Shown one piece after another: positions 1 to 10,642 of a DNA stretch of 64,000 nucleotides. This stretch comes from Laetiporus sulphureus 93-53 (lineage: Eukaryota; Basidiomycota; Agaricomycetes; Polyporales; Laetiporaceae). Location: contig NW_024468547.1 of NCBI RefSeq assembly GCF_001632365.1, positions 306,302 through 370,301 on the forward strand, in the 5' to 3' direction. The notes beneath the pieces were generated by a model. The model searched no databases. It was not told the DNA's origin and saw only the letters and a list, made by a program, of their open reading frames with translations. A program made the position numbers and the translations under genes. Positions within the stretch are counted from its first letter, which is position 1, and every line of letters starts with the position of its first letter.

Positions 1-535
1 AAACCGCGTGCATCCGATAACATAACGAAAACGCTCGTTCACAAATACTCAAGAAAATACGGAGGTATGGAAACGTAGTAGTCGAATTTAACTCTACTCT
101 ATGATTACGGAGACGGCCTCGTACGCGGAATCAGCCATGTCGTGCTCATCTACGTCATCGCGCGCGATGAGAGCGAAGCCGCGCGACTGGTGGGCCGCCG
201 CAGCTTGCGCAAGGGCTGAGACCATGTGTGTCTCAACGGCGTACCAGAACGCGGATATTTTCGCGCGTCGACGAGCTGATGGACTTTACCAGTGCCACAC
301 AGAAGTCGTTCCGGGAGAGCGCGTCAACGTTGATCGACTGTAGGGATGGGAAGCACGGCACGTCGGAGGGAAACTCGAGGTCTTCAAACTCATCATCATC
401 GTTGATCGTGAGGCTGATATCCTCCAGACAGACAACAGATAGTGCGAGGAAGGCCTGTGGAGAGACCTGGCAATGTGTCTCGAACACCCTGAGGTTCACC
501 CCGTCTGGGGGGTGGGGGGAGAAAGCTATCATCTA
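1..535 (-). pseudogene. Truncated, internally deleted copy of F-box/LRR-like gene
   Basis: This segment is a partial duplicate of the intact F-box-like gene that ends at 2697. Bases 1–120 match the gene's 3' flank at about 2556–2665 (shared motif around 'acgaaaacgctcgttca'), and about 105–505 match its coding region at about 3100–3490, including the acidic stretch NDDDEFEDLEFPSDVPCFPS. The stretch equivalent to about 2665–3100, which encodes the C-terminus of the parent, is missing. Homology stops near 505, so the N-terminal half and F-box are missing too. The reading frame is open only over about 99 codons (532 to 233, minus strand). I read it as a dead duplicate made by partial tandem duplication followed by deletion. 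Confidence 0.75.
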
Positions 536-586
536 AGTCTTGTCATAGCCTGACACGAGCTGGCAGCGAGCGAGATGCACGGTGTT

Positions 587-1000
587 TTACAGATCAGTAA
601 TGGTGGGTTCTACGGTTGCGGGCGTACCGTTGAAGGTGCGTGGATCATTGAAGCGGATTACACCCGAGGGGCTGGTGCCCGAGGTGCCCGAAGCGGGCGC
701 CGCACCTTGCAAAGAGGTAGCGAAATTCCCCAGAGCAACCTGTATAGAGGCCTGGTTGGTGACGAAAGTAGTCTGTGCGCCGGCGAGGCCGTCGATGGCC
801 TTCACAGCCTATGCGAGGGCTCGCAAGGCGGGGGATCATCAGTGCCAACAGGCACTGCATGGCTTGGGGCTGAGCATTCGAGGAGGGATCGAAACGACTA
901 TCAGCTGCCAGTGGCATTGACCACCAGAAGCGAAGCCTGCTGGAGCAGCTCGGCCAAGGTGTATCATAGATAGGCCATATCATCCTTCGGGAAGACCGCC
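587..1000 (-). mobile_element. Gag-like retrotransposon fragment
   Basis: A minus-strand frame from about 805 to 587 encodes AIDGLAGAQTTFVTNQASIQ, then a Ser/Gly/Pro linker, then RFNDPRTFNGTPATVEP. This layout (helical heptad-like segment, low-complexity linker, 'F-x-DPR-x-F-x-G' motif) resembles the N-terminus of basidiomycete LTR-retroelement gag proteins. Upstream, other minus frames (for example LLQQASLLVVNAT at about 950) look like the same protein broken by frameshifts. It ends in a stop after 'TITDL', well short of a complete gag. No LTR, protease or RT is next to it. The assignment rests on motif resemblance only. Confidence 0.4.
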
Positions 1001-1201
1001 CACACGGTCGGTAGCGCTGCGAAGACTGAAGAATGGAGGTCACGATGTCTAGGCGCCTCATGTTCACAATGTCTACACACATATATATATCATGCCTCCG
1101 TGCCTCTTTGCCTAGCCGCACATCCGATAGAGGCCAGGCGACCGGAGCGTGCCAGGCGGACCAAACGTCTGATTCGCCCGCTGCTCTGATCGTCTTCCAT
1201 C

Positions 1202-2135
1202 ATGCTGGTGCTGCAACCCTCCTCGGCTTGCGACGTCTGCATGGAGACGTACGATAATGAACGGGACCCCCACTTAATCTCCTGTGGGCACACGTTCTGT
1301 CTGAGGTGTGTAATTAGCCGGAATGTAAATGCCAGGGGATCTGATATGTCTATGTTCCGTTCCCGCTGTTGTGATCTTAGCTGTCTTGAACTGCTGATCC
1401 CACAGCGCTGCCCTCTCTGCCGGAGAGACTTCGATCCAGATCAAGTTCGCCGACTGTATGTCAGTGAGGATGATCGGTCGGCGACCCCTGCGCTCTCAAA
1501 CGTGACAATCAGTGAGTGCTCTTCATATGCACAGCAATAGCTTAAGAGATTTTACGCGTATGGTAGCTGCAAGCGCACTGGCTTCCGAGGTAAGCCAGGT
1601 ATTCGAGGATATACATCAATGGCTAACGACACAAGGGCCTGACGAGGTATGAGAGACAATCTCCTCCCTAACGTAACGCTGATTGCTGCGTTTTTAGCAT
1701 GCGGATCTCCGCTCTGCACACTTACTTCTCTACCAATATACACATCTGCTGAGCAGATGTGCGAAGGAGAGGCAAGCTCTCGCTGATCTGCAACGGACAT
1801 GCCGCGATATGGAGGAGCATATGCGCCTAGAAAGAGCAGCCGCTGATGCACGGTACCAGAATCTCGAGGCTGAACGCCGCAAACTCAGTGAGGAGCTGCA
1901 GGAAGTAGAACGGACACGCCATAACCATTCACCAAAACTTCGAGTGTACGTGGTCTTTCTTTTGCTCATTCTTTTTCCATCTACTCTCGAGGGCCGGTTT
2001 CGAGAGGAAGGAAAAGATGTCGGTCTTGAGTCGAACGCAACCGCTGACTTGCTATCACACTGGTACAGGGATCCATTCATTGTGCTTTTGCTCTCCCTCT
2101 CCCTTATTATCTCTATCATCTTACCCCATCTCTGA
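1202..2135 (+). CDS. RING-finger, coiled-coil protein (putative E3 ubiquitin ligase)
   Basis: Likely exons are 1202–1305, 1381–1511, 1549–1646 and 1698 onward. Splicing out 1306–1380 joins the RING core as C-G-H-T-F-C-L-S-C followed by CPLC, giving a complete C3HC4 RING (CDVC; CGH; CLSC; CPLC) within residues 9–50. Removing 1512–1548 (only 37 bp) and 1647–1697 joins a helical segment (NFTRMVAASALASEVSQVFE) to a coiled coil rich in E, R and L. RING proteins of this form usually recruit E2 enzymes and dimerise through the coil, in nucleus or cytosol. The 3' end is uncertain: after HNHSPKLR the frame runs through hydrophobic sequence to a stop at 2133–2135 and may be reading an intron. The ATG at 1202 starts just before the first zinc ligand. 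Confidence 0.7.
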
Positions 2136-2696
2136 GCCAAGATCATCTGCACCTTCACAAAATAGCCGCCTCGCAGTGCCGTTCACTTGCTCACTTCACG
2201 CCTTGCGTACGCATTTCGGGAGGCTTGTCAAGTGTCCTCGTACAGGAGAGTACCGAATCATATGGTGTGCATGCGGTTTGGGCTTGCCGCCTTGGTTTCA
2301 TTATGACTTGGATTAGGCCTAGAGTGGATACACAGGTAGAGCGCCTGGAAGGACGTTCGTATATCAACATACCCTATCATGCCGCATTGCACATGCAGAG
2401 CTCGTTATACTAAACCGAGTCACTTCATCTGGAGAAGCCTCGCCTTTACTCCAAAGGAACAGTGTGTGGCTCCTAAAACTCGTTGACGCGAGCAGTCACA
2501 ACACGAGCACCACAGCAAGCAAGATATAGCAGCTATTCTATTCTTTAGCACAGTAATCGCGTGCATCCCGATAAATTAACGAAAACGCTCGTTCAACAAA
2601 GAAAATAAAGAGGTATGTACAGATAAAATCCAAATTTAAGTCTACTCTGTGACCACGGAGACTAATCATTGTGCTGATCATGATCGCTATCCATGA
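2136..2696. other. Intergenic, F-box gene 3' flank
   Basis: No coding sequence is supported. About 2556–2665 is the 3' flank of the F-box gene and is repeated at 1–120, which marks the limits of the duplication. Nothing else recognisable. Confidence 0.6.
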
Positions 2697-4218
2697 TCAG
2701 TGGATGAACTCGTCCATAATGGTATGCCGAGGGGTTTGTAGGCGAGGGAACACAGTCTGCAAATATTCAGCGAGGGCCGTTTGGTTGGGCACGGGCCCCG
2801 ATGTTATCTCCATCATGTACACTATCGAAGAAGATTTCCAGTCATTGGGGATGGGGGGAATGTCGCGCACGCTGAGCGGTATGACAACTCTCCTGAGAAT
2901 ACGGAACGCGTCCGCGATGATCTTCAAGGCATCCAGCGTCGGCCACTGTGTCGGAAACACGTACAGCACTAGCTCGTCCAATACTGGAAAGGCACGGCCA
3001 AATGTGTGAAATAGTTCGGGCGTGAGCGCCAGAGACGCGATTTCGAGGTGGAGAACTATCACTGATGAGATCTGCAGGAGTGGCGACAGGGTGTTGAGAG
3101 TGACCTCGTACGCGGAATCAGGCATGTCTAGGTCATCTACATCATCGCGCGCGATGAGAGCGAAGCCGCGCAGCCGGTGGGCCGACGCGGCTTGCGCGAG
3201 GGCTGAGACCATGTGTGTCTCGACGGAGTACGCTGTAACAACGCGGATATCTTCGAGCGTCGACGAGCTGATGGACTTTATCAGTGCCACACAGGAGTCG
3301 TTCAGGTAGAGTGCGTCGACGTTGATCGACTGTAGAGATGGGAAGCATGGCACGTCGGACGGAAACTCGAGGTCTTCAAACTCATCATCATCGTTGATCG
3401 AGAGGCTGATATCCTCTAGACGAGACATAGCGGATAGCGCGAGGATGGCCTGTGGAGAGATCTGGCAATTTGTCTCGAAGGTCCTGAGGTTCAGGCCGTC
3501 TAGGATGGCATCGGGCAAGGGATCATCTTCGGTGAATCCGCTGATCTCCAGCAGCAGCAGATTGGGGGATCGCTTGGGTATGCACTCGAAGTGACATGCG
3601 CATGCAGGAATGTAGTTGGAGACATATAGCTCTATCACGGATGGACCCAGGACGCCAGGGAGGAGGACGAGTGAACGAGGGTGGCAATGTTGCCAGTGGA
3701 CGGTACGCAGCTTCGGGAACAGGACGAAGCCCTCAGGCATGTTGTCAAAGAAACGATAAATCGATGGATTCGAAAGGAAGTCTTCATTCACATCCCAGAT
3801 GAACTCTGTTAAATGGTGTGCATAGCCCCGGAGCCGTGTTGCACGCTCGAAATCAACCTGAAGAAGCACCTAAAGAGGAGTATCCCAATCATTAGCGATC
3901 AGGTCTCACGTCGTTCAGCGTTACTGGAATACGCACAATCTGTTTGCCATCACCAGTCAGAGAGTCTGCTTCGCTCCACATATCGTCGGGAAGCAGCTTG
4001 ATGTAATCGATGATGCCTTGCTTCTTCGACCACAAGTGGCGAAAAGTGTTGTCGGCCAGAGTCTTGTTGGTAAGGGCAAAGTTATACATTGTTCCTATGT
4101 GATCGTCATAATCATCGCCGATAGAGCCAACGATGTGGTCCACAAGCTGGTTTATGCCCAGCACCCGGTGGCAAGCTTCATATTGAGCATCTTGTTGAGA
4201 TGAGTTTCCCGCAGACAT
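2697..4218 (-). CDS. F-box-like domain protein with leucine-rich C-terminus
   Basis: Two exons: 4218–3910 and 3869–2697, joined by a 40-bp intron (GTGAGA…TTTAG, phase 0), giving about 493 aa. The start is the ATG at 4218; the longer frame to 4245 begins with TTG. Residues about 15–75 (LGINQLVDHIV … FALTNKTLADNTFRHLW) look like the basidiomycete F-box-like domain, in which a helical bundle binds Skp1 of an SCF ubiquitin ligase. The remainder is a leucine-rich, loosely repeated region of the type used for substrate recognition. A TATA box (minus strand, 4317–4323) lies about 100 bp upstream. Such families expand by local duplication, and a broken copy lies at the left end of this window. The target is unknown. 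Confidence 0.75.
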
Positions 4219-4316
4219 ACTATAGAGCGAATGGACGTTAAGCAACGCTGATCACTTATCAAGGGATGAGGGAGATGTGGAAGTGGTATGGAGACGGTTC
4301 GGGTGACGATGACTCC

Positions 4317-4323
4317 TTATATA
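4317..4323 (-). promoter_or_regulatory. TATA box of F-box gene
   Basis: TATATAA on the minus strand, about 100 bp before the ATG at 4218, a usual distance for this genome (compare the G1 peptidase genes). Confidence 0.5.
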
Positions 4324-4759
4324 CTGTTGTCCTAGTTGTACCAAAAAGGAGCGACCGGCCAAAGCGCTTGGCGACCAGGGTCTACTGGCGCCATGCCCCT
4401 CATCGATGCTTAGGACGGCTTTGACCGCACTAGTCGCACCTACTGCCCACGCGCGGACACCGTTGTTTCAGAAAATTTTCAGAACGGTCAGCATCGGGCC
4501 TGGTAATAGCGTCGATCCGTGAATCCTATCCGTAAGATGCGGATGCACGCCACTCGATCGCGTCGGAAAAATATAACAAGCATCATCCTGTGCCACTGGG
4601 AGTGGTCCTAGGATGACGCTGGCTCTGCACACGGACGAGCGCATCTTCCGCAGATTTTGAATGGAATCAGCCGAGAGCAGCACTCACCTCAGTCGTTGTC
4701 GGACACCACAGGTGCTGTGTCTTTCCTCGAGGGTCCGACTCGAACGTCGCCAAAAAATA
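4324..4759. other. Intergenic
   Basis: About 440 bp with no credible coding sequence; two short A-rich 'aaaaatataac' patches near 4566 and 4752. Nothing else seen. Confidence 0.5.
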
Positions 4760-5018
4760 TAACACAGCGTGCATAGCAACATTTTTCCATTGGAAAACAG
4801 TAGAGAAACTCTGAAAACATATTAAGCTTCGATTTGGAAAAATGGTGAAGAAATTGAAGCTTCCTCCATCATTAGATTGCTATATATGGGCATATACTAC
4901 CCAAATATGGAAAATAGTACATAATATCTCTTAGCATTTTTCCAAGGCAGGGCTTTATATTCTTTTACTATATTTTCACGGTTTCTTCAGTGGGAAAATA
5001 TTGCTATGCATGCTGTGT
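4760..5018. mobile_element. MITE-like element with 31-bp terminal inverted repeats
   Basis: The left end (4760–4790, beginning ACACAGCGTGCATAGCAA) and the right end (4988–5018, whose reverse complement begins ACACAGCATGCATAGCAA) match at about 27 of 31 positions. The 259-bp interior is A/T-rich, has no coding frame and repeats short internal motifs (aagcttc/gaagctt, ttttcca/tggaaaa). This is the structure of a non-autonomous DNA transposon. No transposase and no clear target-site duplication were identified (flanks 'atata' and 'aacgc'). Confidence 0.7.
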
Positions 5019-5620
5019 AACGCTAGTGCTCAACTATTACTGTGACTCGGAGTTAGCCAGTCGGTATAGACGGTTGCCTGTACCAGTCACGAAGGAATTA
5101 GATGTCAATCGCACAACTGCACATCGTTACCCACCGATTGATCCTCGAGAAGATGTCCATGTTCCACTCGACAATGCGAGGTCCTGTGCAGACGCTGGAG
5201 GCTGCAGTCAAGCTTCATGGCCGCCCACAAACACAAACAGGTTCACAATACCATCTAAATACCACGATCACGTGACCAAAACGGATTCCAAGCGCGGCCC
5301 TGCGCGGCCACTACTTTTCTTTCCGAATTGCTCTGGCTAGAAATGCTTGCAAAGGAAGCGCGAAATACCCGCAAACGCGTGTGACAAGCTTAAGGTGAAT
5401 CGCAGACATTCTTCAAGCTGGCAGCTCAAAGAATCAAGCGATCAAGTGTCTTCTAGTATGCTTGGTTAGCCACTTACAACCTCACATTAATGCCGCTGCT
5501 ACTACTAAATACACATGCTTTAACGGCATCGTTTGGCATATGGAGCCATAAGCCAGTAGAGAAACGTCCACGTATGCGCATCTGAAACGTCACGTTCCCG
5601 GCTTGCCGAGCCCAGCGATC
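5019..5620. other. Intergenic
   Basis: About 600 bp. A plus-strand frame of 116 codons (4990–5340) starts inside the MITE and has no family features, so I do not call it. Nothing else recognised. Confidence 0.5.
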
Positions 5621-7375
5621 TTAACCAAGCAAAAGGACATCTGGTGAGCTGGGCAAGACCCAATCTTCCTCCTCTGAGCCAACATCAGCAGGGGTCCCAA
5701 AGTCACAACTCGGCAACTGGGGCACCGTTCGACCATCGCTTCCCTGCGATGGCTCTCTAGGCAAGGCACGTCTCTTCGCAGCCTTCGGCTTGACAGGCGT
5801 CGCAGCAACCAGCATAACGCCCTTGTCCTGCTCCCTTGTCTTCGCACACTGGCTCTCCGCGCGCGCAAGTTTCTTGCGCTCTTCTATTACCTTGGCTTTC
5901 GCAGCGGCCGACGCCCGCGCGTCTTTCTTGTCCTTCGCCTCGGCCTTGGCTTTGAACGTGGTCGTCATGCTCACCTCGCGATTGAGCACGCGCTTCTGCA
6001 TCGTGTTCGCGCCGATGCTGGCAGATCGTGAGCGCGCCCCTTCCTCTTCCAATGACACCGAGAGCGAGCGCAAGCGTGTGTTCTGTGGCTCCTGGGACGG
6101 TCTGGTTTGTGAAACGCTGGTGCGCACGGACGAAGCGCGTGACAAGCTGGAAGAATCGCTAGGGCGCTTGAGACGTCTGTAATGTCGTCGCGGTGAGCCA
6201 GGCGGGGAGAGCATCTGCGAGTCAGAGTCGTCCGTGAATGGGGAGCTCGGGAAAACTTTCGAACGGAATAGCGCGCAGAGCTCTGGTAGCTTGTCCTTAA
6301 ACCTGATTGACGTCTAGATGAGCCGATCCAATGGAACGAGACAGGTCCTGCCCACGTACTGTTTCTCGATGACGTCCTCGCAGAACGCTTGCATCCAGTC
6401 CCTTTCATCAAGAGATTTCTTCTTGCCTTTCGTGTTCACGGAGTGCTGGACGTTTCTCTTGTCATCATCCGTCTCCAGCGACGTCATGAGCTGCCACATG
6501 GACATCTTGTCCATGAACAACTCGAGACACTCTTCTAGAGAGAGTATACGGGGTGGAGGAGATGCAGAACGCTTTCGCTTTCGCTTCTTCGGCGATGATA
6601 AATGTGGGGAAAGCTCTGTTGCTGTGAGCTCGACAGGAGGTTTCGGAGCACCAGGCAAAGACAATAGAAGGAAGTGGAGGAGGATCTGAATCTGTACTCT
6701 AAGACCGGTCTCAGCATGGGTAACGAAGAGATTCCACAATGGACTCACTCCCTTCGCTCCATACGAGCTAGCCATTCGTGTTTCCACCGATCATCCGCAT
6801 CAAAGTCGCCTTGGGCCGCCGCAGCTTCCTCCTCGTCGGCCTTCTCGTATTTAAGTGCGAACCATATCATGTTCTCTTCTACATCTCCAGTACCACTGTC
6901 GTCCTCGAGAATCTGGCTGATCCGTGAGTGGTATTTCTGAGAGGCCAAGCGCGGAGTGAGCAAGATTGGCTGGAGGAGACCATGGAGGGGATGTTTCTCG
7001 CTGGTTGACGGTGTTTGATCCGCTGCTCGGAGAAGTGTCGGGATAAGACATCGCAGAGGCGAGATAGACTGGAGACAGGTAGGTTAGGGACACGTGAATT
7101 CCGGAGGGATGCATCCCGCCTCGTGCGCTCGCGCGTCTGAGAAAGTGGATCGCTCCCGGACATACACCGCGGGGTGTATCATAGACTAGAACATACAAGA
7201 GGATTGCACGTACTTCAGGTAACCATAAGAAGTCCAGATATCTCCGCTGAACAAATTCGGCAGATGTAGAGGCTTGGATATCCGCGAAAGGGTAGTCATT
7301 GGATACAGATCGCCCTTGCGCGGCCGTCCACTTGACAGGACAGTCGACGGAGAGAACATAGCGTGCGTTTGGCAT
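5621..7375 (-). CDS. SLD3: SLD3-like DNA replication initiation regulator
   Basis: Four exons: 7375–7214, 7068–6749, 6698–6360, 6302–5621 (introns 145, 50 and 57 bp), 500 aa. Visible features in order: N-terminal VKWTAAQGRSVSNDYPFADI; a helical central domain with ERREVQIQILLHFLLLSLPG; LELFMDKMSMWQLMTSLE; DWMQAFCEDVIEKQFKDKLP; then a basic Ser/Arg-rich tail with repeated SxS and LNREVSM, ending acidic. As I recall the fungal Sld3/Treslin family, these segments match its order and spacing. Sld3 binds Cdc45 and, once phosphorylated by CDK, Dpb11, loading Cdc45 on MCM at origins. Splice phases all agree. The start at 7375 is supported because sequence from 7438 upward belongs to the kinase repeat unit. 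Identification is from motif memory, not a search. Confidence 0.6.
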
Positions 7376-7437
7376 AAGTATTGAGGCAATGTTCACAAGT
7401 GGGATGATATGGATCAATTGATGGGTAGTTGGAGAGT

Positions 7438-7773
7438 CCTGTCTAGCTAAGCAACGATTCATGAAGACACTTCGGTCCTCTCAATTTGAGGCAGAAAAGC
7501 TCGTCAGTTTCGCCACCACCGGTAAGCCGTCTAAGGCTGAAGTCAATGTTCTGATAAAGCCTGTGCGATCTTGATGACAATACGTGTACGGTCAAAGTCT
7601 ATGTTGGCAGTAAGTCGACCACACCGGAGTGTTGAAGTGGCACAATTCTGATATCATGCCTAAATATTACAGAATAATTATATCAGATCTAGTTTATTTA
7701 TGTCCAGTCTATCTATCCCAGTCCAGTTATACTTAAGCTAGTCCAATATGTCCAGTGAGATAGTCGACATTGT
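7438..7773 (+). repeat. Orphan 3'-flank plus promoter of the kinase repeat unit
   Basis: About 7438–7600 matches the 3' flank of kinase copy 1 (9497–9655) and copy 2 (about 14752–14895): shared 'ctctcaatttgaggcaga', 'cgccacca', 'gcctgtgcgatc'. About 7640–7773 matches the copy 3 promoter (about 14908–15046): 'tatgtccagtct', 'tccagttat', 'agtccaatatgt', 'gagatagtcgac'. So copy 1 is preceded by the tail of a unit whose gene is gone. No TATA box is obvious in the promoter. Confidence 0.7.
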
Positions 7774-9350
7774 ATGAATATATCCTGCGTTAACAAGGCC
7801 TGCTCGGCAGCCACGACGCAGCTCTCTGTGTACTGGAACGCAGATGACAACGTCGAAGATATCCGACGATACACCGCTGGGGGCTTTCATCCCATTCGCC
7901 TCGGCGATGTCGTATCTCCTCCTCTGAGCAGCTCAGAATCCAGTCCCGCAGGACAGTACCGCATCCTGCACAAGCTTGGCGACGGCGCGTTTGCGACAGT
8001 ATGGTTGGCCGAGGTGCTCCACGTACCGTCGTGAGTCGAGTCTGCTTTCTATATTTCCATCTCATCCACCATACACCGCAGGCAACGTTATGTCGTGCTC
8101 AAGATCTGCGCCGCCGAGGCCGATGCGTGGCACGAACTCGATATATACAACCGCATCCCGTCTGGCGACGAGATGCAGAACGTGCTGCGGCTGCGCGACA
8201 GCTTCTCGCTGCACGGCCCGAATGGCGTGCACACGGTACTCGTGCACGATGTACTCGGGAACCTCTTGAACGCTGTGGACGCGCCTGGGGCGCGTAAGCA
8301 TGCTCGGATGCTCTGTTGCCAGATTGCGTGTGGGCTCGCGGCGCTGCATCGGCATGGGATCGTGCATGGAGGTCTGTGACTTCGCTTCTTGGGATTAGGC
8401 AAACGGCAGACTGCTGACGCCACCACCTAGATCTCCACTCAGGGAACGTCAGCATTGCCCTGCCCACGCTCGATGAACACCCCCCGCAGTCTATCATGGA
8501 CCACTTTGGCAACCCAGAGTGCACTATCGTCCTCCCGACCGCGCCTCCGACGCACCCCGAGGCACTCCCGCCGTATCTGGTGCACCCGATTTCGATCTTT
8601 CACTACCTGGTGAGGAAGGATCCTGTATTCGCGGACACGCCCTTCCGTGCGGTGATTATGGATTTGGGAAATGGTTAGTACCTATTCATTTCAGGATATA
8701 GAGGTGAAGTGGTGTTTACAGTGTGTAACAGCGATCGCAGTCGACGAGGAGACGCGCCCGTCGTCTACACCGGCTGCAGTATGTGCGCCGGAGCTGATGT
8801 TCGAACGTGTCGTCCGGTCGGTCCGCCCCTCGCCCACGCGAGCGAGCGATATCTGGTCGTTTGCATGTACGGTGAGCTAATTGACACTGTTACTGTCCCC
8901 GAACCACATCCGCTGACGCGGCATGTCTAGATGTACGAATTGGTGTTTGGATCGCGCCTGTTCCACTTCGCATCCCCAGATGATGCGCTGTTGGGTGCGA
9001 TGGCGACGCTGTGCGGTGAGGTGCCGCTGGGATGGCAGAGCTATTGGGAGTCGCACGAATGGCTCGGGAGCTTAGGTGCGTTTGTAATTGGAGCCTTGCT
9101 CTGGGTGTGGGTGTGCTGGCTGATTGACTGAAATTGAATAGATATCTCGTGCAAGGCTACTGATGCTGAATGGGCACGCCGACTAAAAGATTGCGTGAGA
9201 GATGCCAGAGAGACGCACACGCAGGCAGAAGTTGAGGAATTTTTCGCGCTTCTTCGCTCCATGCTACAGATCGAGCCGGAGCGTCGAGTGAGTGTGGAGG
9301 AAGTGCTACAGCATCCGTGGTTTGCACGTGCAAACCATGTGTCAGGATGA
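7774..9350 (+). CDS. SRPK-like protein kinase, tandem copy 1
   Basis: Six exons: 7774–8030, 8082–8371, 8431–8673, 8732–8871, 8931–9075, 9142–9350; 427 aa. Residues about 33–45 hold the SRPK-type lead-in YTAGGFHPIRLGD. The glycine loop LGDGAFATV is at 68–76, the ATP lysine in VVLKI at about 93, and helix-C Glu in WHELDIYNRI. The catalytic loop is HGDLHSGN (181–188; Asp183 split by an intron), and the metal-binding motif is DLGNA (260–264), as in SRPKs rather than DFG. CAPE and ASDIWSFACTMYELVFG follow, and HPWF closes the domain. SRPKs phosphorylate RS-rich splicing factors; whether this one does is unknown. HRD arginine is Gly, and the catalytic-loop lysine (DLK) is His. There are no breaks. 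Confidence 0.8.
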
Positions 9351-9890
9351 TCCGTGCAGCGTGAAGACACTCTGAATCCCTGTATCTCATGTATAGGATC
9401 GGCGATGACGTTGAATATTGGCCTTCCTCACTCTTCGTTCCCAGACGTGAACATGAACACTTGCAATGGCATCTGGCAGCGAGCATCAATGCGAAGTCCT
9501 GTCTGGCTCAGAAATGACTCATGAAGATGCTTCAATTCTCTCAATTTGAGGCAGAAACACTTGTCAGTATCGCCACCAGCGGTAAGTCGTCTATACCAAA
9601 GTCAATGTTCTAAGAAAGCCTGTGCGATCTCGATGACAATACGGTCAAAGAAGTTGTTCTATGCTTACCGAGTCACTTCATCTTGTCGTGCACATTCCAT
9701 ATAGAGCGGAGGCCCATGCAACCTCGTACTGATTGTTATCTTTGGTCTTCGAGACACTGCCACTCATAGAAGGACATCCTCAAAATACACAGAAATTTGT
9801 GAGAAGCAGATATCGCGTGGGGCTTTCAACGCTGACAATCCAACATCACGCTTTCCGCTTACTATCGCTGCTGGAAATACCGTACAATAT
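9351..9890. repeat. 3' flank of kinase copy 1 and spacer
   Basis: 9351–9655 is the 3' flank shared with kinase copy 2 and with the orphan at 7438–7600. From about 9660 the sequence is unique. Nothing coding is supported before about 9890. Confidence 0.55.
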
Positions 9891-9904
9891 GGTCCTCGCG
9901 TACG

Positions 9905-10594
9905 TTGTATGCTCACCGGAGAGCTTTATGCAAGTTAACGAACTTGGTTAATCCAGGTCTTGTGTTCGGGACCCCAAATCCTTCGTATACAAGTTCTGCT
10001 TCATGGTCGTCTCCGGTTTCTTCGCTTGTTGATGAAGAATTGTATCCCTCAGATGCGGAGGAGTCACACTCATCGCAAGTAGCCGCTTCTTGGGTTGAGA
10101 AGCGATCTGATGATGCACACACAGATGGGGCCGCATCACAAAAGTACAGCTCTATCCCATCATCATCAATGGAGTCTTCAATTGAGAGGCCTTCAAACTG
10201 GTCTGCTGCATCGGAAAATGAGGAGACCGCATCCAGCTCATCGTCACTGATTGACTTCCCAATCGAGAGACCTTCCGACCATGCTTCAGTAGACGAGGCT
10301 TTATCAGAAGACCATACACCTAATCCGTCGACGGAAATCGACTCGTCGGATCAGGAACCTGATGAGCACTCAGACATAGCAGAGACCTCTTCAGACGAGA
10401 CCAGGTCAGCATTTGACGTGCAATTCAGCTGCGTCTGGGAAGGTCCTGTGTGGCGTTCGGATGCAGAGTCGACTTACTCGGATGTGATAGTGCAAGCGCA
10501 AGAGGCCTGGGTCAGCTGGTGGTGTACTTCCGCTGTTCCTAGCCATGGTGCTGTGGAAACAAGTCCATTGGGACATATGGATCGTTCAACATGA
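9905..10594 (+). CDS. Serine/acid-rich protein, unknown (5' end unresolved)
   Basis: An open frame of up to 229 codons ends at TGA 10592–10594. It has no ATG at its 5' end (it opens at TTG 9905), so a spliced upstream exon is likely; a possible intron runs from GTATGC at 9907 to the AG of 'taatccag' near 9957. The product is very rich in Ser, Glu and Asp and contains a loose internal repeat (SSIERPSNWSA … FPIERPSDHAS). It is probably disordered. I do not recognise a family. It lies between kinase copies 1 and 2 and is not part of the repeated unit. Confidence 0.35.
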   Translation: MYAHRRALCKLTNLVNPGLVFGTPNPSYTSSASWSSPVSSLVDEELYPSDAEESHSSQVAASWVEKRSDDAHTDGAASQKYSSIPSSSMESSIERPSNWSAASENEETASSSSSLIDFPIERPSDHASVDEALSEDHTPNPSTEIDSSDQEPDEHSDIAETSSDETRSAFDVQFSCVWEGPVWRSDAESTYSDVIVQAQEAWVSWWCTSAVPSHGAVETSPLGHMDRST

Positions 10595-10642
10595 GGTCGC
10601 CTTCTTAAGAGTCGGAGTTTGTTGTTATGAATGCATTTTCGG

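Noticed and set aside
4990..5340. 116-codon plus frame
   Set aside because: Starts inside the MITE right terminus and has no family features.
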